A DNA stretch of 64,000 nucleotides from Taenia hydatigena (taxonomy: Eukaryota; Platyhelminthes; Cestoda; Cyclophyllidea; Taeniidae), in assembly GCA_036345935.2 (NCBI GenBank), contig JADWOT020000002.1:17434723-17498722 (forward strand), written 5' to 3'. Below the pieces are notes generated by a model. That model was not told where the DNA came from. It searched no databases and was given only the letters and a program-made list of their open reading frames with translations. The position numbers and the translations under genes are program-made. Of the stretch, positions 12,101-24,400 are shown piece by piece (positions within the stretch are counted from its first letter, which is position 1; the number at the start of each line of letters is the position of its first letter).

Positions 12101-12689
12101 CTCTAACGTATGAGGTGAGTTAGTATTGTGTACCCAGAGCTGTTAACTGCGGTAGATAGGATGATACCTTGGGAGAATCTTGAAAGAACGCTGCGTCAAA
12201 AACAAAACCGCACCACTGACTATCTGTTTCAGTCTTCAATTTCAACATTTGTGCAATAAAGCTCATTGGGGCGTGGTTGGAGGGAAATACGAGAATTTGA
12301 AATGGGTTTATCCCAGTCGGATGTTAACTTCTTTTTCCAAGTCAACAAGCTCACAAAACGGCAGGCCTGGGTAAAACGGATTGAACTCTGTATCAAGTGA
12401 ATTCCGCCAAATTTATGCAAAACGCTCAAGAAAAACTTCAACAAATCGATGCTCATGAGCCAATGGAACAATGGGACATTTACCAGGTGAGGTATTTTAT
12501 GCAGTCTGATGTGCTTAGGATTGCACGTCAATTAACTTTTATCCATCTTTACTATAATTGTTCATTTTGCCTTAAAACCGCCTTTTTTCGTGAATATATG
12601 AATGCTTCTTACTATATGCTTGATCAATTGTGACAAATAGCTACCGAGAAGAAATGAATTCTATAGCAATCACATTTTATAATCGGATT
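9151..12689. other. Unassigned DNA
   Basis: No gene was recognised. The longest frame (9,877-10,212, 111 codons) is rich in Leu, Ser and Phe. This is what a T-rich strand encodes by chance, and it lacks motifs. A segment near 9,950-10,070 has faint similarity to repeat family A, but not enough to call. Confidence 0.45.
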
Positions 12690-13410
12690 TTTCCCAACGT
12701 TTTTTCTTTTACGAATGGCAAGGGAGCTGTTGGGCTATAACGAAGGCTTTGAAGTGTGTTGGATCACATGCTGGGGTGAAATGAACTTTAAAGGATGTTA
12801 CAACGAAAACACTATTACAACACCTGCAGTCTGTATTAGTCACCGGTCCCAAAATTTGTGAAAAAAATCTTGTAAGAACTGAGCAGTGGGATACACACGA
12901 GTGCACAATCGTGATAGGAAATGAATGCGTTGTCAGTTGTGGAGAGTAGAGAAATACAGCATTGAGGAGTAACAATTTGACCAAGAATGGTAGGGTATAA
13001 CATTGCATCCATCAAAATGTTAGCAGACCAGTGCAAGATCTAGTGTGTTAAAGTTTCCAAGTAAGAAAGTGTTTTCTGCAAAATACATACTTGCATTTAT
13101 ATAATACGAGCAACTGGGAACGCGAGCATTTCACGATTTTTTAACAAGAGTTGTGAAGAAAATTATGCTCTACATTATTTAATGGTAAAAAATAACGAAT
13201 CAGGTGCCAAAGGCAATAAAACAGAGGGACCTTTTCAAGTTATCAATGAAGAGATCTTAATGCAGACACACTTTTCAAGCCTTTTCCTCAACGGAGTGCC
13301 CTGTGGGCTTAAATGGATCACATGACGCTTTCAAACTCACTTCAAAGAATGCCAGGGTAGAACAAGAACAAAATCCCGCCTGCATCAGCTCACGTACATT
13401 GTTCTAACAT
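12690..13410 (-). repeat. Dispersed repeat family A, copy 2 (inverted, longest)
   Basis: Read on the minus strand from 13,410 down, this begins with TGATGCAGGCGGGATTTT, then GGCATTCTTTGAAG and ATGTGATCCATT. After a variable middle come TTCCCAGTTG, TATATAAATGCAA, GAAACTTTAACACA, AGATCTTGCAC, AACATTTTGAT, ACCATTCTTGG and a second module, CATCCTTTAAAGTTC followed by TGTGATCCAACACA. The same order occurs on the plus strand at 18,105-18,730. The CTTTGAAG-type module thus occurs twice in one unit, so the element has an internal direct repeat. No coding capacity or terminal repeats were identified. Confidence 0.7.
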
Positions 13411-15098
13411 AAACAATTTAGGCTGATTTGCCAAACCTTTTTCGGTTATGTTCACAGGGTCTGGTATTGGTCGTTAGGTTTCCACTTCTTTCTCCGCTGC
13501 AGTAGCATGTTTTCTAAAGCGCAACAAAACAAAGGGACAACATGATTGGTGATACAGGACAAAAGTATGTTCCATTAAACTTTGTTTATTTAACGCAGCA
13601 AATTTAATTGCAAAATTCATGTCCTTACCTTTAGAATAGGAGATGCTGATGCACGGTGATGATATCCAGATGAGATCGAGCAAGAATCCCTCGGTTCATT
13701 TCAGTTGAATGAACTGCCTCTGTACCTTCCAAAGGAATATATGCCTTGATTGACGTTTGTCTAAGAAGAGGCATGATTAGTGTAAGACTTAGCACCTGCA
13801 TTGATTTGCACATTGCGAAATAATGCGAACTATTTTAGCTCTTATTAAATCACTCAAAACTTAGGCTGGACTGGTTGACTAAGACATAATTGAGGATGCC
13901 TGGCTTGGTCAGTGAAGTCGGTTGCCTAGACGACGAAGTACACTTTCTAGATGATGCCGATGACTAAGGCCGTCTTAGACAAGATAGCCAACTGCAAAGT
14001 AACACCAACGCCAACCCAAGTTTATGGCTCCAAATTGCGTTGCATACTACTACTTAAAGCACCTCAATGATAACAAGCTTGAGGAACGTAGGCGAAATCA
14101 CTCACGCCATTCACCACGAGATGCGAGTGGTGTACGCAACCGAAATGAAAATGAAGATGTCTCATAGGCCTACCTGAATGTTTGTCGTTCCTATAAAAAA
14201 CATTGCGAGTTGAGAGCAAGCTTTGACAATATCGAACAGGATTTTTCAATTCAGCCACGGGTTAAGTATTATTGGCCACCGTGTGAGCTGCAGGAAGCGA
14301 TGAAGTGGGTGGTATGTTGCCGTCTGTTATTTGACTCAGATGAGCACGAATAAGCGTTTGACGAGAGTACACTTTCCTCATTAGTTTAGTGTACTCATGC
14401 GTCATTTTATGAAACAACAGAGACACTTTCACCCAATTTGCGGCCCCAAACCAATCTTGTGTTCATTCCTCTTTAGCATCACGACATGCGCAAGAGGTCG
14501 ACTTTCCTAAAATACAATATCCGCGAATGTGTGACGACTACATAAGGTTGCGTGTCGAGAGCAGCGGCCACTAATTATAATCTCAGGTGGCTCACACTGG
14601 TTACGTTGGGCCAAGATAAATCTTAGAATGCTCTTTCTTACCACAGTCATCTTCGTGATGTTGGATGCTAACATTCTGCATTTTCGTTAAGGGATGAAAT
14701 CTGCTGCTTAGGCATGCTTGTCTAACAACGACTTTTCCTTGCAACGGCATCAAGAGGTTCACATTAATTCTCTCTTCATTGAACTAAGTTGGGATGTTGA
14801 AGAGTTGGGTGAACACTGTGCAGATGTAATAGACTGCCTGAAGTGAGAATCGCTTGCTTCTGCTTCATGACGAACTTTACATCGACCTCAAACAGGACCA
14901 TAACTTAGTGGACTGAGACTCAATTCGACCTACAATGCGACTGTGGAAGAAATGAGCGTTATAGGCCTCGTCGCTAGTTGCACCAAATCCATTACAACAC
15001 CACCCAGTGGTAAGCTTGGATGCGCAGTTTTAATGCACAGCCTCTAGCTTGATTCCTCAGTACACGTAAATTTTAGTGCTGTCTCAGCTATTAATTAT
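13411..15098. other. Unassigned DNA
   Basis: No recognisable gene, RNA or repeat. Frames are shorter than 71 codons and unremarkable. Confidence 0.5.
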
Positions 15099-15285
15099 GT
15101 TTGCTTCGCAATTCATGGTTGCATTATACACACACATAATGCAATAACGACGGATGGAAGCTGCCACAATCAGCGAATCTACCACAAATGCCATGTAAGT
15201 CTGTGCAAATACTTTAAGAATTAATGTTGGAGGATTATCCTAACTCATAATATGCGGTAATCGGAACAATTATATTCCATTACAG
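15099..15285 (+). repeat. Dispersed repeat C, copy 1
   Basis: Aligned by eye with 15,671-15,875 in direct orientation. The clearest shared block is CTGCCACAATCAGCG followed by ATCT and CCAC. A cGCAaTT block lies upstream and a TCATAA/CATAAC...AATAAT/AACAAT block downstream. Divergence is substantial. Confidence 0.6.
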
Positions 15286-15294
15286 ACAGCTTAG

Positions 15295-15537
15295 ATGCGC
15301 GATATGCACTGGCCGTCATTCTTTTGCCTCCTCCTAACAATGATGCTAACTCTCATCCTTGATACATTCCGAAGAGCAAGCATAAGCAATGTTTTGCTCC
15401 CGCAATCCTTCAGATGGGGTGAAGAGGAGCCCGACAACATTAAGATTGGTTGGAATGTTACAGCCCTGGGCAAAGACTACGCAGCTGTAATTACTCTAGC
15501 TGCACTAGGAGTTTCCATCTTTTCTACGCCGGGGTGA
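15295..15537 (+). CDS. Candidate exon or small hypothetical protein
   Basis: An ATG directly after an acceptor-like TTCCATTACAGACAGCTTAG opens an 80-codon frame. It has a hydrophobic N-terminus (FFCLLLTMMLTLIL, about residues 9-22), a polar acidic middle (RWGEEEPDN) and a second mildly hydrophobic end (ITLAALGVSIF). It stops at a TGA within GGGGTGAAC, which could instead be a splice donor. The composition looks more protein-like than the surrounding frames, but no family is recognised. It follows copy 1 of repeat C directly. It may be a secreted or membrane protein exon or a chance frame. Confidence 0.25.
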   Translation: MRDMHWPSFFCLLLTMMLTLILDTFRRASISNVLLPQSFRWGEEEPDNIKIGWNVTALGKDYAAVITLAALGVSIFSTPG

Positions 15538-15670
15538 ACCTTGAACAAAACATTTTCATAAGCTTGTGCGTATAATCGTGGTGTACAGACCAAAAGTTAA
15601 TTTCATTATGCCACTTTCTACATGGAAGCGCAAAGGAATTTGTTGATTCTATTTCTGTGACTCCGCTACA

Positions 15671-15875
15671 GTGTTTGTTGCATCGCAGTTAATTGTGCGT
15701 TACGATGTTTTTATTAGGGCTTTCATTTTATGCACCATCGTTGAGAAACACTGCCACAATCAGCGTATCTGCCACCTATCTCGCGTAATTTAGTAGCAAA
15801 TTAAGGAGCTCTTTTTAAGGGAATCATCGCAGCCATAACTTGCGACTGCCGAAATAATCTTTTTTTCCACTACAA
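15671..15875 (+). repeat. Dispersed repeat C, copy 2
   Basis: Partner of 15,099-15,285, about 575-590 bp downstream in the same orientation. It shares CTGCCACAATCAGCG and flanking collinear blocks. The short distance suggests a local duplication or two fragments of one element. Confidence 0.6.
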
Positions 15876-18104
15876 GAGTGAAAACAAAAAATGCGCCATT
15901 TACTTGATTCTCGTCACTTTCGTTTGGATAACAATGATTTGAGTGTGGCTACCCTATGAGATGACTGGAGCAAATGTGCTCATCTTCATCTGGTCCCATT
16001 TACGTGTCCTCTTTTCTGTGTTAAGCAAAGGAGATCTAGCTCCCGCAAGTGAGTTTATTTCTTCTGAAACTATGGGTACATATCTCTAGATGGTCCGCTT
16101 ACATTCTGAAAGCCTGGCTACTGCGTACAATGATGGTGAGTTTAAGAGCTATTGGCGATAGTTGGCCTGCCGTTTAGGAGCCTCTTTGTGTAACTATCAC
16201 GTCGTATTTAAACGCCAATATAAGGGCGAGTATTTCGGCCTCATCTAAAGGATAGCAGGAGCGAGAAGCTTGTCTTGACTGACTTTTTTCTCAAGATATA
16301 GTTGCCAAATACGGTTAAGCACTATTTCTTATATAATCACAAGAATTTGGAGAAGTAGCTCACAAAATCATGAAAATACTGGTGCCAAGTAGGTATATTT
16401 TACGATTTTATGATTTTAGAATGATAGAATTAACTACTGTGTACCACATGGAATATTAATTTGCAGAGGCTGTTCTGCAATAGAAAATTATGCACCACAA
16501 ACATTTGCGAGAGTATTAATATAGAATATTCAAACACGTATACATTATATGAAGTTCAGACGCATGTCCTACGAGAATGCGCCACCTATGCACGACAAAC
16601 AAACTTTCATTTCACAGCTGCAATTTAACACCTGATTCCCTCTGCTCCTCACAACAGACATGCCATGCTAATGCACACATCGCAGTGCCGCATCATTACT
16701 TAATATTCTAGCCAATACCAAGTACGCGAGTTGTCTGCAGTCATGCCATCTAAGCTTGGCAGTTAGTTAGATTAGAACACAGTGAGCCGGTTCACTAGCG
16801 AATGCAAAACAATTAACTGGTTAGGATGTTGGCGTGCGTCATTTCACCAATCTTAAGTAGCTATTTAGCGGCAGCTCGAATATCAACAGGAAAAGGTAGT
16901 GTAAAGTGGTGGGTAGAGAGGTAGTTAATGTTTCCACCTAGTGATAGGAAATTGGTGTGACTTCTGTGTAGTCGCAAATAATTAGTAATTAGATTATAAC
17001 CACCAGTTTTAAATCTCTACCCTTTTAGATCGTGCGACATACACATCAAGCCTTAGGTCGTGACAATAAAGAATGGGTATTAGAGGGTTTGCGGGCTGCG
17101 GGGTGAGTTAATGACTACAGCGTGGCTTAAAATGGCACATGAAAGCAGGGGAAGAAATAGACGAAATAGTATTGCATGCCAAACACTTAGTCGCGCATGC
17201 TTGTCAGGTCAAAACATACCTTTTACTACATCACTTTTCACAGCTCACACGGCGGTCACCAAACCCACGAGACTAAATTGAAGAACGTTCTTCAACATCT
17301 TGAATGTTTTGAACTCACAAATCACAGCGTTTCTATGCAAACCATCCACACACAAATCAGCCTATGAGACATCTTGACTTTGACCCACAATTCCGCTTTG
17401 ATGGGAACGCCACGTGCATCCCGTGACAGCTTGCATGAGTAAAATTAACGTACGCTCTTCAAGCCTATAATCACTGAGGTGCCGAAAGGCGCAGTTTAAG
17501 TAAAATTCAATGCGGTTTTGCGCCATGAATACACAGGCTGGCGTCCGTGTTACGTTATCACTTGCTACTTTGGCCAAGACGTCTGGAGAGTGTGTTTTGT
17601 CGTTCAGGCAACTAACTTTACTGGCAGAGTGAAGCGTCCCGATTGTAAACCAATATTTAAGTCTACATAAAATTTTGATGACTTGCTAGATGCAAAAGTG
17701 ATCACATAATTTTACTCGATTCAAAACGAATTCGGTGCTCACTTCTGCTCAAATCACGTCATATGTTGCCTCCTCTTTTGGACAAGCATAAATCAGCACA
17801 TGAATTGTAAATATTTGAGCTTGTAATACGCCTCCCTAAATGTATACTTTACTTATAATTAAGCCAAGACGTTCGGACTCAAAGAATGATATGCATGTCA
17901 TCGTTTAGCCTCAGCAGCTACTCTTCTGAAGGCAAAGACATGATCCTTACTGTCAAACATTTTCCTTCTGCTGCTGCTTTATTTAGTCCTTCCACAGAAA
18001 GTCCAGATTAATTCGGTGAATAAAAAAGCTTTTAACGTTTGACTTAATATTGTGTGCATCCGGCCTATGTGGGCTGAAAACTCTGTCTTAATGCATTGTA
18101 CAGA
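15876..18104. other. Unassigned DNA
   Basis: No gene or RNA recognised. The 71-codon minus-strand frame at 17,362-17,577 has no known motif. Confidence 0.5.
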
Positions 18105-18730
18105 ACAATGCGCGTGGGCTTATGCAGGTGGGATTTTTGTCCTACCGCGACATACTTTGAAGCGACTTTAAAACTGTCGTATGATCCGTTGCAGCTTTCT
18201 GCTCCTTGACATTTTAAAAATATCTACTTGTGCTCAACGTCTTGCACCATGTTGGCATTCTTTCATCATTAGCCATGTACAGTATGCTTAATTCCCGCAA
18301 TGCATTAAAAATTCTTCAGACCTTTACTTTCCCAGTTGTTAACTTTGTGTTAATGCGAACAACTTCTTTCGTAAAATCAGAGCCTTCCTACGCTGAAACT
18401 TTAACACAGCAGATCTTGCACCGGTCTTCAAACATTTTGATAGATACACTTTTGTGCCTTGCTATTCTTGGTTAGTCGTTACTCCACTGTGTTGCATTTG
18501 GCATTCGATTCCTATCATCTGCTTATTCCTACGATTTTGCGATTTATTCCCACTAGTACAGATTGGCAGTGATGCAATTTTGTTTACGTTTTAACATCCT
18601 TTGAAGTTCTTTTTGTCACATTATCTGATTCAACACAGTTTAAAGCACTCGACATGCCAAAACAGCTCTCTTGTCACTCGTTAGTGCAAAAACATTAAAG
18701 AAAACATGATTCAATGGCGCAAATGTTTCC
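18105..18730 (+). repeat. Dispersed repeat family A, copy 3
   Basis: Collinear with the inverted copy at 12,690-13,410. It has TTATGCAGGTGGGATTTTTG, CATACTTTGAAG and ATGATCC near 18,120-18,195. Later come TTTCCCAGTTG, GAAACTTTAACACA, AGATCTTGCACCGG, AACATTTTGAT and TATTCTTGG, then the second module AACATCCTTTGAAGTTC at about 18,590. The end is marked by CAGCTCTCTTG and TCACTCGTTAG. The weak open frame at 18,230-18,475 lies entirely inside it and is not a gene. Confidence 0.7.
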
Positions 18731-19189
18731 CAAAATCATTACCGTTTCGTAGACAATGCATTGCATTTAGCCAAGTGTATAGGAGAGAGTACTTCACATT
18801 AACGAAAGAATTGGTCTTGAAGTAAAAAAGATCATAATAAAAATAGACAAAATTTTTAGTAACAACGAATAGGGCATTAAATCATGTGTGAAATAAAATA
18901 GCCAGTAAATGGCCCATAGCTTGGTTGGCGTCTAAGCACTCCTTCCTCGGCTTTTCATGTTCGTTCTGTATAGCATTGGTGGAACTAGGCTGGTACAGCG
19001 TTCAGTCCCTTTCATTCGGGCCCTCTGCTTTGTGAGCTTGTTGACATGAAACTAAGACTTTGAACAAGAACAAAGAATCCGATGACGTTAAATCGAGCTC
19101 ATACTCGAGTTTATTCCACTAATCAAGCCCTATTGAGTTTTATTCTGAAAATGTTGAAACTGATGGCTGAACCAGGCAGTTGGTGATGT

Positions 19190-19320
19190 GCTTTTGTTTC
19201 CATCACAGCATTCTTTGAAGTTTCTTTCAACCCGTCTTTTGATCCATCATAGTTCGCAGCTCAGGGTTCACAACACCAGCTCTCCTGCCACTCATTAGAG
19301 TAAAAACATTGCGATAGACT
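19190..19320 (+). repeat. Dispersed repeat family A, copy 4 (3' part only)
   Basis: Only the terminal module is present. CATTCTTTGAAGTTTCTTTC, GATCCATCATAGTTCG, then CAGCTCTCCTGCCACTCATTAG match the ends of copies 1 and 3. Its right edge runs into a gypsy reverse-transcriptase fragment. Confidence 0.65.
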
Positions 19321-19605
19321 CGAAGTTTTAACGGTGATCTTTTTGTAAGACAACTTCAAAGATTTCGGCTACATATGGATCGAAGTGGCTCTCAAAGTTG
19401 GAATTTAAGTCCAGATAATGGCAAGTGGAAGTAGTGATGCATATGGCAAGCAGACAAGACACACTGAAACTGGAATCAAATGGTTCAATGTGTTGAGAAA
19501 TTATCAAGTTTTCACTTTCTCCGTTACATCCATTAATGAACGTGAGTGTCCAACACTCCCTATCTCTTCAACATCTGCGCCACGGACATTTCGTCCCTGA
19601 ACGGG
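19321..19605 (+). pseudogene. Ty3/gypsy reverse-transcriptase fragment (decayed)
   Basis: Nucleotides 19,376-19,435 line up with 33,297-33,352 of the larger gypsy relic. Both can be read as GSKW, L/F-S-x-L-D/E-x-KS, then QVEV, a conserved stretch in fingers/palm of gypsy reverse transcriptases. Further on, CTCTTCAACATCTGCGCCAC near 19,564 aligns with the stretch encoding the LYNAAATF-type motif at 33,428. Stops and frameshifts interrupt it and the YxDD region is not found. It is a dead internal piece without visible long terminal repeats. Confidence 0.55.
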
Positions 19606-21124
19606 TGTAATGACTAATGATGTCAAGTCTATATTCGGTGGTGTATACGCATGCATTTTGAAGAAAAGCACCGCACAAGCCTCAGAAGGTAGTCACAGGC
19701 TATTGTGACTGTTTCTCCGTTTTCTTATTTTATTCTATTCCTTTACAGTAGTTTGCAATGCGTTTCAGAACACTCGCGCAGTAACAATGCGAGTGGATTA
19801 TTCTCCTGAGGACATACTTAGCGCTCTTGTCAAGCCTTCCTAAAAGACGTTTAGAGAGAATCGGTAATGGCAAACAAGAAAAGAACTGTATCGCATTACT
19901 TTTCACCCAGGAAAAACCCAATTAAGCGTGAAGTGCTCTTAAAAACAATTTCGTCGCCATGGAATCCTGGACAAGTGCTTATGTATGTAGTTCACTATGC
20001 TGGCCTGCCCTTTAACGTCGTATTGGAAAAACAGGATCAGTAGCTCATGCCTTCAGGATGACTGCTCTTACTCCAAAGAGCCACTACAACAGTTCATGAA
20101 ACGACCGTATTCAACTAGCGTTAGTGATGTGACGTAACGCTCAATTTTAATAATTATCTTGACCTGGAGACCAGTGTGGTAATTAGCAGTAGAAGGTGGA
20201 GTGCTTTTTAATCAAACAACTCCGTTTAAATGCTATTCGACTTGCATCTTAATCAAAAGCACACCGTTTGCCTTGCTAATTAAGCTGAGATATACTCTGA
20301 TGTTGGTTGTGGCAAAAGTAGTCTTAAAACCGAAATTGGTGCCAATCTCACTTAAAAATCTGGGCACCAAATATCCACAGATGCAAGACTATAGCTATAG
20401 CTTTGAGTTCTAACACAGATAGGCTGCACTTGATTCCTGTTTGAGTAGCTGTGGTTATGATAAAAAGGCGGTATTACACCAAGTTGGGTAATAATCGCGA
20501 TTGCCACGGTTACTATACGCTGCCATTCTGTGACTAGGGAAGATCAAGGGTGTGTCGGCGTGGCGAATCTCATGATCATGCCTTATGGCATACATAGCTG
20601 AGTCTGAACGTGTAGCGTCAGACGTTCATTCACAGTTGTAACAAGCTAGGTCCTAATGAGCACATTCGTCTGCTTGTGCGAAGTTAAAGAAACGCGGATT
20701 ATTTCCTTTAGGAAAGGCTAAACATTCACTTGCGTGGGTCAGACACTACCTAATGGGAAACAAAGAAGAGAATTTATGCGAAAACCGGCTTTTATTAAAT
20801 GCCTTAGAACGGATTCACAAGTCGGAGATGTAACGACGTTATAAACATTGAATTTAGCCCAGCGACTTCTGGTTAGGTCCTCAAAGCGTAGCACGATTTC
20901 TCTAACTGCATTTAGTGAGGAAACACTTAAAGCCGTGAGTTGATGTTCAAATAAAATCCACAACTGGAAATGCTACCACCCCTCTTGTCTGCTTCGTATG
21001 AAGCCCAAATTACATTCTTTCTAGGCATTGCATATAATATTAAAAACAATTACTTTGCATAGTGGTTTCACAGACGATTAGTTGTAAAATGAATGGAAAA
21101 GCACTTTCCAAACATATCAGGAGG
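19606..21124. other. Unassigned DNA
   Basis: No gene, RNA or repeat recognised. Frames are under 75 codons. Confidence 0.5.
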
Positions 21125-21409
21125 CTAGAAAATGTCCGGCTGAACGTAACTTCTCCCCAATCTCAAGCCCTCGCAGTTCAACGCGACCTCGCAATTCGCC
21201 TTTTGGAAGGTTCTTGTGCTACGCAGGCGTATTTCGCTCGAAACGAATCTGCGAATCTGCACCAGGCCGTAAATAATGAGGCCAATTAATCCAGGGAAGA
21301 AAAGTGAGCACAAAAGTGCTAAGGGAGCATTGGTGAAGGCAGCAATACTCGACCTAATCAACCAGCTTATGAGGAGCAGCGCGAAGGTTTCAAAGGCGTA
21401 GAAATCCCA
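21125..21409 (-). CDS. Candidate terminal exon of a membrane protein
   Basis: On the minus strand a good acceptor (TTTTTCCTCTTAG) ends at 21,410. It is followed by 94 open codons to a TAG at 21,125. The peptide starts WDFYAFETFALLLISWLIRS, a hydrophobic helix. After AAFTNAP comes a clear membrane segment, LLCSLFFPGLIGLIIYGLV (about residues 32-50), followed by a basic stop-transfer-like QIRRF. The C-terminal part is polar with basic residues. The fit of acceptor, open frame and two hydrophobic segments suggests a real last exon. No family was recognised, no upstream exon was found, and hydrophobic frames also arise by chance. Confidence 0.3.
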   Translation of the reverse strand, partial: WDFYAFETFALLLISWLIRSSIAAFTNAPLALLCSLFFPGLIGLIIYGLVQIRRFVSSEIRLRSTRTFQKANCEVALNCEGLRLGRSYVQPDIF

Positions 21410-24400
21410 CTAAGAGGAAAAATTACCATTGGTCACCTTCTACGAAGACGGCTCAATCGTGTAGATTGCGCTAATGGTGCATGAGTGCATGGCGGATGGT
21501 TTTCATCAAAACAGAAGGACGTATGACCAGTGGCTGCCCTGTACGAAATTGTTTGAAACATACATTTACTAATGAAAGAGTACGCTGTCTAATATGTATG
21601 CGCAAGGCACTTCCTTACTTCCTGGAGCCACATTTCTTCATTCTGCCTAGCCTGTCTGCGCACGCTATGCCTGAAATAGCACAGCTCACATTTCTTCGAC
21701 CGACTGACTTCAGTCCAGTGTTGAATACACCACTGATGGACATATTTCATGCTTCCGTCACACAGGCACGGCGCAATTAAATGTCCACGAGACTCTGAAT
21801 CCCGATCAATCGCAGTTTTACCTGGTTCATAGCATATTCGGCAAAAAGGAGCAGCATAAGCAGAAATGCTATGCGGAGATCCAATTTTTTTTTAGTTCTG
21901 CGCGGCATTAGGTAGATTGACGAGAAGAATTGAGAAAATAGTTAGAGAAAAATGACTGAGACGTGTCTTCGCCTGCAACGGACCCTCGAATGAAGGAACG
22001 CACGATATGCTAAACTGATCACCCACAAATCAGTTGAATCCTGTTGATCACTTTTCTTGCTTCAGGTTTTTCTCCAATGTCGATCCTCTGTTGCAATGGT
22101 TTTTATATGTAAAGGAATCTCATGCTGACAAAATTTTATATTCCTATCATCTACAAAGCTCGCCACCTCGCATTAAGTTGGCTCAAAGCCTTCCCTTTGT
22201 AAGCGTTAAAGGAGCGACTACCCAAGTTTACAAGCCATTTGGCCTTCGTGTAACTTTAGCTATCCTTATCTCCACTTCATTGAGATGACAATGAGGCAAC
22301 AGTGAAATGGAAGATTATTAGAAATTAATGTGGTTTGCCAAGCGGTTGCAGATAAATCAACCTAAAGCCATAAACGGTTTAGTAAAATCGCGAAATCGGA
22401 GACGTAGTCACTGTCAGTCAAAATGCCCCATGTCCGACATGTGGGCTTGTAACGTATCATTTTCTGTGTGCTGTATTAATCGTGGAATAAAATGTGTGAT
22501 GGATAAAGTATGGGTCTTCACTATTCTCGCAGATGGCTTGTATTATTAGTAGGCAAGAATATGCAATGCTACGACTAAGTTTTAAGTAAGTATTAGATTT
22601 CGAAAAGCTAATGCCAACGTAACACTGATTCAGGTCGAATAATTATTAAAAATAAACTAAGAACCGTATGAAGTTACTTGACCTTACAATTGATTTATTT
22701 AGTCAAAACAATATTAAATATGCTGCTGTCAGTCCGTGGTGCTTAATGGTACTATCGCCTCAAGTGTTTGGTAGCTATACTGCTGCATTACACGGTAATG
22801 AGATCCAGAATTGTAGGTCTCTTCGAAATTGAGTCCGAATTAGTGTTTTGAGTCTTATTCACAATTATCACTCGTAATGCGTAAATGGACTCAGCAATGT
22901 GAGAGATGCTAAATATGATGCCCCGTCCTACAAAGAACTGGAAATGCAAATTAGAGCGAAGAAGTATTCTTGCACGAATCCCATACTAGCGCATGAATGA
23001 CAGTCGTTCAAACAGCAATGGAGCGAAAGGTAGACCAATTAGTTGATCTGGTAGAGAATCGAACACATGATTAATCGGGGATTAAAGGATTGAAGATATA
23101 AGTTTCTAAGTTAATAAATATTTGGATGATGAGTCGGTTCTCATGCGAATAACCAGAATACTTAATTATCGACGCATGATTTTGATGTTTTTTTTGTTCA
23201 TTGCAATAGGGATTGATTAAATAGTGCAAAATAAGCTTGTTTAGTGTTTCACTTTTAAATGCTTGGCCAAAAATGTTGACGTTTTATTTAAACCTGGAAT
23301 ATTTTTAATGATTGCGCACCTCGACAAGACTGAATTAGTGCTCCCACAATGACATTAAGATGAAACCAGAGGTGCAACAAATATTACAATTGTACCTCAC
23401 TATCATGAATAAATTGCGATGCCACATTTAAGGTCTTATTCTACAGTATAAGCATTGTCGATATAAGTGCCATTGTACGTCAGCTCATAGCGCGAGCTCC
23501 TATAATGAAACACGATACTAGCAATGCGCCGGATAAAACAAGTTACATTCCAACTTCGCACGGTACCAGTTCGTGCTACTGATGCATAGGGCTGCAAATC
23601 TCTCTTAGAGACCAAGCCCTCAGCTTCAGTGAGAGCCGTGAATCTGGCATATTTTTCCACCGCAAAGCCTCCTCTAGGCAGCGCAGATGCTAAAGTCTCG
23701 GAGAAAGGAAGCTGAGGCTTTGTTGCGCTGTCGCAATGCGTGGTTGATATTATCCCTGATATTTATTTGCAAACTCCCCAACACAAGATGCCGCAAACAC
23801 TATTTTTAAAAAAAGAATCCACCCCTCAAGAATAGCAAGGCCATCACTCTAGCGTTTTGTCGATTACTGGGCGCACATAGGATGTGACGAAGCTGATGAG
23901 CCAAATCTGGCCCCACCTAGCAAATGCTAACTTCAAATTTTCAACACACCATTCCGCATTTGGCGACGTCTTGATTAGATAGGACTAAATAAGCTTGATC
24001 ACATACAAACCTGTCTTCGTTAATGCTGTAGTTTGTTTGCATTAGGAATACATTGATTGCGTGGACAAAGCACACGCATCCGACTTGGATGTTCATGACG
24101 GTTTTTACCGCTTCCCATTCACAACGAGTGCAATGTCAGATGCACGACAAATTGCAGTTGTTCTGTAACCATTCATCGGACAGATTATGCAGTCGTAGCA
24201 GTCATGATTATTTAAATTACATATACTTGCTAATTAGAAAGCTTGCGGTGAATTCTTTGTGCTCAAGTAGTTTTTTCGTGCCCAAAGAATTGGATAATGG
24301 ATAAAGAAGACCAAAACACATTAGAATCTTCTCCTTAGCATCTGCAGTTGCCAATTATCCAAAGCTTGTAGCATCTCTTTCGATCGTAATACGTGCTCTA

